The notes under the pieces are model-generated. The model saw only the letters and a list, made by a program, of their open reading frames with translations. It ran no database searches and was not told where the DNA came from. From an uncultured Erysipelotrichaceae bacterium (GTDB lineage Bacteria > Bacillota_I > Bacilli_A > RF39 > UBA660): 11,082 nt of DNA. How positions within the stretch are numbered: position 1 is the stretch's first letter; the number at the start of each line of letters is the position of its first letter. The DNA is taken from positions 1-11,082 of the forward strand of contig CACXEZ010000046.1 in assembly GCA_902766815.1 (NCBI GenBank), written 5' to 3'. The position numbers and the translations under genes were made by a program. This document shows positions 5,511 to 11,082 of the stretch, piece by piece.

Positions 5511-6713
5511 TTAATTAGAATAAATTTTTAACATTTTTTTAAACATATTAAATGTTTCTGTTGAATATTTGGTGATTAATCTATATTCTAGGTCTTTGTC
5601 AATTGTAATGGTATTATTTTGATTATGTTCCTTGATTTCATGCAACATTTTATTAAAAATACGATAATCATTTAAGGTATAGTTATTTGTTTCTTCTTTT
5701 TCTTCACGAATTATTGGAAGATCGTTGTTTAAGATTTTTTCAAATATCATATCATTAGTTAAAGGAACTGGTATTATAGTTTCTTGTTTTTTAGGTATGA
5801 AATCATTTAAAATAAAATCATTGGTTTTTTCGGCTGATACTACATTCATGTTAGGTATTGGTTCTGGTTTAATTTGTTCTGTATTTATTACTATATTATT
5901 GTTTGGAATCATAGTATACGGTTCAACTATTGGTGTTGGGACTTTATTTATATTATTATTTATTAGTGTTACAGGAATAAATTTGTTTTCTGGAGTCGTT
6001 GTTGTTTCTATAAATTCTTTTTGTTCTAAGGCTGGTACTTGTGTAAGATAATCTGGGGTTAAGTCTATATCTTTAGTTAGGTCAGACATGTTTGCAGCAA
6101 TATCTTCTTTCTCTTCTGAAATCATTTTTTTAGTGCTTGCTAGTGTTACTTTTTCAGTAATGATATTTGTTAAATAGGTAAAGATGATAACAACTAGCCA
6201 TATCATAAATACATTAACACTTAATTCTAATAACATTACTAAATCTTTGTTTGAAAATAATGAAGTTTTAGAGAAAATATCAATCTTGTTTTTTGATAAT
6301 AATTCTAGTATTAAAGTTAATATAAATTGGAATATGAAGAAGAAAGTACTATGGATGTATTTATATACTTTATCCACCTTCCAGTTCATTAGTGATACAA
6401 AGGTAGTGATATCTATTACTATTAGAATAAATAGATATACATAAGCTGATGGGAAATAAATGTTTGTAAATAAATTATCTATTAAGCTATTTCCTATCGT
6501 ACCTAATTCTTTATTATAGATAAATATTGTGTATCCTAGCAAAAGTAAATAGTTTATTAAAGTTAATATAAAACATGTTCGTGTTGATATTTTCTTTCTA
6601 TTTAGTAATAGTAAGTAGAATACTGTTATGATTAGAAAAGCTAAATAGAACCAATTAGATTTTATGATATTTGTCATACAAGTTAGCTTTTCTAGTATAT
6701 TTGTATATTTCAT
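5511..6713 (-). CDS. Polytopic membrane protein with long Pro/Asn/Thr-rich cytoplasmic linker (copy 1)
   Basis: Unrecognised family. The 400 residues have five predicted membrane segments (about 20-37, 46-66, 89-109, 121-140, 157-182). The positive loops NRKKISTR and NWKVDKVYK place the C-terminus inside the cell. A long low-complexity linker follows (about 190-320; acidic, then rich in Pro, Asn, Thr and Ile). It leads to a conserved-looking tail: FEKILNNDLP (324-333), YTLNDYRIF (345-353), NTITIDKDLEYRLI (367-380) and a terminal FKKMLKI helix. The tail and membrane part resemble the next gene (4602-5492), which has a shorter linker. The SD is AGGGGGG, with a G6 run (6726-6721) unusual in such AT-rich DNA. 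It begins 20 bases after the sortase gene and ends in tandem TAA codons. A scaffold or sensor role is possible but is only a guess. Confidence 0.8.
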   Translation of the reverse strand: MKYTNILEKLTCMTNIIKSNWFYLAFLIITVFYLLLLNRKKISTRTCFILTLINYLLLLGYTIFIYNKELGTIGNSLIDNLFTNIYFPSAYVYLFILIVIDITTFVSLMNWKVDKVYKYIHSTFFFIFQFILTLILELLSKNKIDIFSKTSLFSNKDLVMLLELSVNVFMIWLVVIIFTYLTNIITEKVTLASTKKMISEEKEDIAANMSDLTKDIDLTPDYLTQVPALEQKEFIETTTTPENKFIPVTLINNNINKVPTPIVEPYTMIPNNNIVINTEQIKPEPIPNMNVVSAEKTNDFILNDFIPKKQETIIPVPLTNDMIFEKILNNDLPIIREEKEETNNYTLNDYRIFNKMLHEIKEHNQNNTITIDKDLEYRLITKYSTETFNMFKKMLKIYSN

Positions 6714-6733
6714 AATATTACCCCCCTATTTTC

Positions 6734-7387
6734 TTATTCAATACTATACTGCTCTAAAATATATACAGTTTGTTTGGTATCATCATCTTTTGTACATGTT
6801 ATTAGTGTAAGACAGTTTTTGGTTTCATCACGATAGATTGTTACAGTTCCATCTTTTTCTTCATTATAAATATTGACTATTTTATAGTGATATGTCTTAC
6901 CTTGATATTGGATACTTGCTGTATCATTTATCTCTAATTGATAAAGATTTCCAAAATAACTATTACTGTAATTACCTGAGTGTCCTATAATGATAACATT
7001 TCCTTTTTCTTCATCTGGATAACTGGATACATCCAATATTTTTAAGTTAAATTTTACATTATTTAATTCTGAAGCCTTTTTATAAAATCCTTTACTAAAA
7101 TTAATTTTAGGTATTTCTAATACTCCGGCAAAAATCTCATATTGATTATTATCTTCTTTTTCTTCAGTATAGGTTTCTTCTGATATTTCTTCCGTTACTT
7201 CTTCTTCAGTTTTTTCTTGTTCTTCCTTTTGATTTTTTATCGCTAAAAGGTCATTTAATTCAATATTGACACGAGTAAATGCTTCTTCTCTTTTTTCGTT
7301 GATAAAGTCAGAAATTAGAAAAGAGATTCCTATTATGATTAGTAAAATACCACTAGCTATTTTTAATTTTAAATTATCCTGTTTCAT
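6734..7387 (-). CDS. Sortase family transpeptidase, atypical at the catalytic Arg
   Basis: Membrane-anchored cysteine transpeptidase fold. The 217 residues comprise an N-terminal signal anchor (9-27), a strongly acidic Glu-rich linker (53-80) and a sortase beta-barrel (about 84-217). The catalytic His is in IIIGHSGN (His136) and the catalytic Cys in TLITCTKDD (Cys198), with the usual spacing. Where sortases carry the third residue, Arg, seven to ten residues beyond Cys on the next strand, this one reads DTKQTVYIL, with Lys205 and Gln206. Arg186 is the nearest upstream Arg. An extra cysteine, Cys192, lies six residues before Cys198. Sortases normally attach proteins to peptidoglycan or polymerise pilins; no LPXTG substrate is in view. 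It is the first gene of a three-gene operon, with promoter at 7470-7498 and SD AGGTAGGTGAT. The family call is firm; the class is uncertain. Confidence 0.88.
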   Translation of the reverse strand: MKQDNLKLKIASGILLIIIGISFLISDFINEKREEAFTRVNIELNDLLAIKNQKEEQEKTEEEVTEEISEETYTEEKEDNNQYEIFAGVLEIPKINFSKGFYKKASELNNVKFNLKILDVSSYPDEEKGNVIIIGHSGNYSNSYFGNLYQLEINDTASIQYQGKTYHYKIVNIYNEEKDGTVTIYRDETKNCLTLITCTKDDDTKQTVYILEQYSIE

Positions 7388-7469
7388 ATAGTATCACCTA
7401 CCTTATATTTTATTGTGAAGCTTTTCTTTTTTATTCTTTTTATCTTATTTTCTCTTTGATTGGTTAACT

Positions 7470-7498
7470 ATTTTATCATTAAAGTTCTTTGTTGTCAA
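7470..7498 (-). promoter_or_regulatory. Promoter of the sortase operon
   Basis: On the minus strand a perfect TTGACA (7498-7493) is followed after 17 bases by TAAAAT (7475-7470), which is preceded by TGA (extended -10 form). The predicted leader is about 75 bases before the sortase ATG at 7387. The -35 lies within the inverted repeat at 7481-7505. Confidence 0.72.
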
Positions 7499-7505
7499 GA
7501 ACTTT
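7481..7505. repeat. 9-bp inverted repeat around the sortase-operon -35
   Basis: AAAGTTCTT (7481-7489) and AAGAACTTT (7497-7505) form a perfect 9-bp inverted repeat with a 7-base spacer. The right arm and spacer contain the TTGACA of the minus-strand promoter, so it could be an operator. Read on the plus strand it is a hairpin running into T6 (7503-7508) and could instead stop antisense transcription, although no plus-strand gene lies upstream. Confidence 0.55.
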
Positions 7506-7525
7506 TTTAACAAAATGCTAACGTA

Positions 7526-7552
7526 TTAGCAATTTATCTTGACAATTGCTAA
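7526..7552 (+). promoter_or_regulatory. CIRCE-like HrcA operator of clpB
   Basis: TTAGCAATT (7526-7534), nine bases, then AATTGCTAA (7544-7552): a perfect inverted repeat with 9-bp arms and 9-bp spacer. This is exactly the geometry of CIRCE (TTAGCACTC-N9-GAGTGCTAA), with 7 of 9 bases matching per arm. It covers the clpB -35. A further TGCTAA half-site (7516-7521) pairs with the first arm across CGTA. HrcA binding is inferred; the repeat and geometry are seen directly. Confidence 0.75.
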
Positions 7553-7566
7553 AAACGTGTTATAAT
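7539..7566 (+). promoter_or_regulatory. clpB promoter
   Basis: A perfect TTGACA (7539-7544) and a perfect TATAAT (7561-7566) are separated by 16 bases, with TGT immediately before the -10 (extended form). The -35 falls in the spacer and right arm of the CIRCE-like repeat, so bound HrcA would block RNA polymerase. Leader length to the ATG is about 27 bases. Confidence 0.85.
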
Positions 7567-7599
7567 GAAATAGTATTTCAATGAAAGGATGTGATTGGA

Positions 7600-9708
7600 A
7601 TGAATCAAAATTATCAAGAAAATGAAGTACAGAAGCCACTTGAAAAATATGGTAGGGATATCACTCAAACTGTTTTAAATGGTAAGGTTGAACCTGTCAT
7701 TGGTCGTGATGAGGAAATTAGAAGTATTACTAGAATTTTATCTAGAAAAACAAAAAATAATCCTGTTTTAATTGGAGAACCTGGTGTTGGTAAGACTGCT
7801 ATTGTAGAAGGACTTGCCGGTCGTATTGTCAAAGGAGATGTTCCTAATAGTTTAAAAGATAAAACTATTTGGGAGTTAGATATGGGAGCTTTAATTGCAG
7901 GAGCAAAATATCGTGGTGAATTTGAGGAAAGATTAAAAGCTGTTTTAAAAGAAGTCAAAGAATCTGATGGTAAGATTATTATGTTTATTGATGAAATTCA
8001 TATGATTGTGGGAGCGGGGGCTTTAGAAGGGGCTATGGATGCTGGTAATATGCTAAAGCCTATGCTTGCTCGTGGAGAAATTCGTTGTATTGGGGCTACT
8101 ACTTTGAATGAATATCGTAAATATATTGAAAAAGATGGTGCTTTGGAAAGGAGATTTCAAAGAGTTACTGTTAATGAGCCTAACGTTATGGATACCATTA
8201 CTATTTTAAGAGGATTGAAGTCAAGATTCGAAGTGTATCATGGGGTTAATATTAAAGATAGAGCTTTAATTGCGGCGGCTACTTTGTCTGATCGTTATAT
8301 TACGAATCGATTTTTACCTGATAAGGCTATTGACTTGGTCGATGAGGCATGCGCTACAATTAAAGTACAGATGGAGTCGGTTCCAACATCAATGGATAGT
8401 TTAACTAGAAAGATTATGCGTTTACAGATTGAAAGAGAGGCATTAAAAAAAGAGAAAGATGAAATTTCTAAGAATAGAATTTCTGAAATTGATAAACAAC
8501 TTGTTAGTTTAAAAGAGCAAGAAAGTGTGATTAGTAAAAATTGGGAAGAAGAAAAAAGAATTAATGGCTTGATTAGTAAAAAGAAGGAAGAAATAGAACA
8601 GGCTAATCACCAATTAGAAATGGCTCTGGCAAATTATGACTTGGAGTCTGCTGCTCGACTTAGACATGGTATATTACCTAAATTGGAATCAGAACTAGCT
8701 GAACTTATGAAACAGAATAAGTCGGATATTTTATCTGATACGGTAGATGAAGAAGATATCGCTGCTATTATTTCAAAATGGACTGCTATTCCAGTGCAAA
8801 AATTAGTTGGTAGTGAAAGAGATAAATTGCTTCACTTGGAAGAGAATATGAAAAAGCGTGTTATGGGTCAGGATGAGGCTATTCATTTAGTGAGTGAGGC
8901 TATTATCAGGGCTAGAGCTGGAATTAAAGATCCTAATCGCCCAATTGGATCGTTTATCTTTTTAGGTCCTACTGGCGTTGGAAAGACAGAAATTGCTAGA
9001 ACCTTAGCTTATGAATTATTTGATGATGAAAGACATATGGTAAGACTTGATATGAGTGAATATATGGAATCTCATTCTGTTGCTAGGTTAATTGGATCTC
9101 CTCCAGGATATGTTGGATATGATGATGGTGGTCAATTGACGGAAGCTATTAGAAGAAATCCCTACTCTATCGTTTTATTTGATGAAATAGAAAAAGCTCA
9201 TAAAGATGTTTTAAATGTTTTACTACAAATTTTAGATGACGGAAGAATTACGGATGGTCAAGGAAGAACAGTTGATTTTAAAAATACCATTATTATTATG
9301 ACTTCTAATTTGGGAAGTGAATATGTTTTAGATGGACGTGATAAGGCTAATGATATGGTTATGCAGGAATTAAGAAATACTTTTAAACCTGAATTAATTA
9401 ATCGTATTGATGAAATTATTATATTCCATTCTTTAAGTAAAGATGTTATTTACCATATTCTAGATAAAATTATTGGTGATATGGAAGAAAGACTAAAAGA
9501 TAAAAGACTTCACATTACTTTGACCGATAAGGCGAAGATGAAAGTAATCGAGGAATCATTTGATCCAAATTTTGGAGCAAGACCTATTAAAAGATATGTT
9601 CAAAGAAATGTTGAGAGTTTAATTGCTAATGCTATTATTATGGATAAGATTAAATTTAATAGTCATATTACTGTCGATGTTTTAAATGATGAATTTACCT
9701 TAAAATAA
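7600..9708 (+). CDS. clpB: ATP-dependent disaggregase ClpB, short form without N-domain
   Basis: Hexameric AAA+ unfoldase that, with DnaK, extracts polypeptides from aggregates after heat stress. In 702 residues: NBD1 with Walker A GEPGVGKT (59-66), pore loop KYRG (103-106) and Walker B IIMFIDE (126-132). A ClpB-type coiled-coil middle domain follows (about 262-385, with LRKxHGxLPxLE-like [10 protein letters not shown]). NBD2 has GPTGVGKT (456-463), pore loop GYVGYD (503-508), Walker B VLFDE (525-529) and sensor 2 GARP (659-662). The usual N-terminal domain of about 140 residues is absent; the protein starts 13 residues before LEKYGRD. No ClpP-binding IGF/LGF loop is seen, and the long middle domain excludes ClpC. 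Start choice: a GTG at 7591 abuts the SD AAAGGA, while the ATG at 7600 is 10 bases away. It is controlled by the CIRCE-like operator upstream and ends in a shared terminator. Confidence 0.94.
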   Translation: MNQNYQENEVQKPLEKYGRDITQTVLNGKVEPVIGRDEEIRSITRILSRKTKNNPVLIGEPGVGKTAIVEGLAGRIVKGDVPNSLKDKTIWELDMGALIAGAKYRGEFEERLKAVLKEVKESDGKIIMFIDEIHMIVGAGALEGAMDAGNMLKPMLARGEIRCIGATTLNEYRKYIEKDGALERRFQRVTVNEPNVMDTITILRGLKSRFEVYHGVNIKDRALIAAATLSDRYITNRFLPDKAIDLVDEACATIKVQMESVPTSMDSLTRKIMRLQIEREALKKEKDEISKNRISEIDKQLVSLKEQESVISKNWEEEKRINGLISKKKEEIEQANHQLEMALANYDLESAARLRHGILPKLESELAELMKQNKSDILSDTVDEEDIAAIISKWTAIPVQKLVGSERDKLLHLEENMKKRVMGQDEAIHLVSEAIIRARAGIKDPNRPIGSFIFLGPTGVGKTEIARTLAYELFDDERHMVRLDMSEYMESHSVARLIGSPPGYVGYDDGGQLTEAIRRNPYSIVLFDEIEKAHKDVLNVLLQILDDGRITDGQGRTVDFKNTIIIMTSNLGSEYVLDGRDKANDMVMQELRNTFKPELINRIDEIIIFHSLSKDVIYHILDKIIGDMEERLKDKRLHITLTDKAKMKVIEESFDPNFGARPIKRYVQRNVESLIANAIIMDKIKFNSHITVDVLNDEFTLK

Positions 9709-9746
9709 AAGTAGATCTCTTTACAGGGATTTACTTTTATTTTTTT
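9707..9746. terminator. Bidirectional terminator between convergent genes
   Basis: A 13-bp stem with two G-U pairs (9707-9719 with 9726-9738; loop TTTACA) overlaps the stop codons of both clpB (9706-9708) and the minus-strand gene (9739-9737). On the plus strand T7 follows (9740-9746). On the minus strand the arm ends in TTTTATTTTA. It serves both converging transcripts. Confidence 0.85.
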
Positions 9747-11077
9747 CCTTTTGTGGATGATATTTGTTCACTAAATTCATCTTTTTTACGTTCACTATAA
9801 TTATATTTGGTAGCAAAAGCATTATACCTATCTATTAAGATTCCATTTTTATATCTTCTTAAAGCGTTTCTATAGATACTGTTATATCTTGGAATATGAT
9901 TTTGATGTAAAAATTTTGCAATCATATTTTTTTCTTCTGTTGTTATTTCTGTTCCTTTGATTATTATTTTTCCGTTTTCTATTTCATCTTTACTTACATA
10001 TGGATTGTAAACACTTACTATTTTTTCATAATTTTTTGTTATTTTTAAGCCTGTTTTAGAGTGTACCCACTTATTAAATGTTATTGTATCTTCTTTGGTG
10101 ATAACGCCGTTTTTTCTATTTGCGTTATTTAACATTATTCTATATAAATCTGGTATCTCTAATTTAGTAATTGCATAGTAGTCTAATAGTGAAAAATCTT
10201 CTTGTTCTAGGTAAGGTATTAATTCTTCTGGTAGTTCTTGGTAGTTTTTATTGATACAATTTACTATTTTTTTGCAATTACTTATTATTGATACATATAA
10301 TTCTTTTTGCATTTGGCTTACTTCTCGCACTTTTGGTTGTACTTCTACTTCTTTTTGTTCATCCATTTTTTCTAACTTTTTTTCTATTTCAATTCTTTGT
10401 ATTTGTTCTAACTCTTCTTTTCTTTCTTCAAGTACTGTACTAAAGTTTCTTCTAAATCTTAAAATATTATAGCTCCAAAAGCCGAAAAAACCTAATTTTT
10501 TCACATAATAGTTTTGATATATTATTTTAAAGTCATCTATGTTAGATTCACGTAATACTTTTAATTGATCTTGATCACTTAATGTTAAGAGGATTGTCGG
10601 GCTAGCAATTAGTTCTTCTTTTAAAATATTATAATCACTTTTGTCTGTTTTCGTTTCTCTTATTGAATAGGCAGTATAAAATGCTTTTACTGTAGAGTCA
10701 TATATTTCATCTTTTGATATTCCGGTGCAATATTTTCCTATTTTCCCTTTACTTATCTTTTCATCAATAAATTGTTTCATTTGTTCTACTTTTTCAGTTG
10801 AACCATATTTTACAAAAAATGCGATATCACTTGATAATATTCTTTTAGATTCCCCTTTTAGCCATCTTTCTATTTGTTCTGAATTTTCAACTAGTTCTTT
10901 TGCTTGTTCTTCTTTTTGTTTTGCATTATTGATTATGTTTTCAATAGATTCTTTTTTTGTTTTAATTTGAAAATCATAGTTTAAGCCTTTTAGAATTTGT
11001 TTTTCTTTTTCTGTTATTTGATTTCTTTTACTGTTATTAATGTAATTTTTTAATACTTCATCTAGAAAATTTATCAT
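9737..11077 (-). CDS. Uncharacterised 446-residue soluble protein
   Basis: No family recognised. The product is highly charged, Lys/Glu/Asn-rich and mostly helical, with no signal peptide or clear membrane segment. The only hydrophobic-aromatic patch is LGFFGFWSYNILRF (195-208). A heptad-like charged stretch (about 215-245, LEERKEELEQIQR and on) suggests a coiled coil dividing the protein into an N-terminal half (1-210) and a C-terminal half (255-446). Near the C-terminus, ITTEEKNMIAKFLHQNHIPR (378-397) followed by NALRRYKNGILID (404-416) looks like a compact helical module. Only three cysteines are present and no catalytic motif stands out. The start at 11077 follows an ATGAAATGA at the window end; the frame is still open at the last base, so an upstream start cannot be excluded. 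It converges on clpB and shares its terminator. Confidence 0.75.
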   Translation of the reverse strand: MINFLDEVLKNYINNSKRNQITEKEKQILKGLNYDFQIKTKKESIENIINNAKQKEEQAKELVENSEQIERWLKGESKRILSSDIAFFVKYGSTEKVEQMKQFIDEKISKGKIGKYCTGISKDEIYDSTVKAFYTAYSIRETKTDKSDYNILKEELIASPTILLTLSDQDQLKVLRESNIDDFKIIYQNYYVKKLGFFGFWSYNILRFRRNFSTVLEERKEELEQIQRIEIEKKLEKMDEQKEVEVQPKVREVSQMQKELYVSIISNCKKIVNCINKNYQELPEELIPYLEQEDFSLLDYYAITKLEIPDLYRIMLNNANRKNGVITKEDTITFNKWVHSKTGLKITKNYEKIVSVYNPYVSKDEIENGKIIIKGTEITTEEKNMIAKFLHQNHIPRYNSIYRNALRRYKNGILIDRYNAFATKYNYSERKKDEFSEQISSTKGKK

Positions 11078-11082
11078 TTCAT

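Noticed and set aside
5725..6444. Plus-strand frames opposite the copy 1 membrane protein
   Set aside because: They are antisense to a long frame with a strong SD and coherent topology, and have no promoter or family features of their own.
7500..7570. CtsR operator (GGTCAAA direct repeats)
   Set aside because: No GGTCAAA-like heptamers occur near the clpB promoter. The symmetry present is CIRCE-like instead.
7600..9708. ClpC, ClpE or ClpL assignment
   Set aside because: The middle domain is the long ClpB type with [10 protein letters not shown], there is no zinc finger or Clp-N repeat, and no ClpP-binding loop is visible.

Overview
The window is strongly AT-rich and densely packed, with short gaps. 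Strong Shine-Dalgarno (SD) sites and U-tailed hairpins lie between genes. It reads cleanly in the standard bacterial code: TGA is a true stop for scpA and for the holin-like gene, and Trp is TGG. The gene content (ScpA/ScpB, pyrimidine-nucleoside phosphorylase, rpsU-yqeY, a ClpB without its N-domain, a CIRCE-like operator, a sortase) suggests a low-GC Bacillota. My inference is an uncultured, host-associated Bacilli lineage near the Erysipelotrichia/RF39/Mollicutes side; the lineage cannot be proved from this window.

Layout. Everything from 1 to about 7390 is on the minus strand, so transcription runs right to left. (1) A scpA-scpB-pdp operon (2561 to 2; pdp is cut by the window edge) has an extended -10 promoter just upstream. 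(2) An rpsU-yqeY pair (3365 to 2676) has its own promoter and a terminator starting at the yqeY stop codon. (3) A small LLH-type holin-like gene (3860 to 3519) and (4) an exported protein with a SipW/TasA-like N-terminus (4526 to 3945) are each bounded by hairpin terminators. (5) A three-gene operon (7387 to 4602) encodes a sortase followed by two tandem membrane proteins. I read these two as diverged paralogues: both have five membrane segments, N-out/C-in topology and a similar C-terminal cytoplasmic module. A divergent control region (7388-7599) separates this operon from (6) clpB on the plus strand (7600-9708). clpB has a consensus-like promoter with a CIRCE-like HrcA operator over its -35. 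(7) clpB converges on an unrecognised 446-residue gene (11077 to 9737) across a shared bidirectional terminator.

Functional reading. The flanks are housekeeping: chromosome condensation, nucleoside salvage, translation and heat-shock disaggregation. The centre (3519-7387) looks like an accessory cell-surface module: an exported two-cysteine protein, a sortase with Lys-Gln where the catalytic Arg is expected, two paralogous polytopic proteins of unknown function, and a stray holin-like protein. This is the best candidate here for an undescribed system. Two regulatory details also stand out: a near-consensus promoter whose -35 lies in the loop of the preceding operon's terminator (4562-4601), and the CIRCE variant at clpB. 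I saw no tRNA, rRNA, CRISPR array, insertion sequence or riboswitch, and no gene-free stretch exceeds 300 bases.
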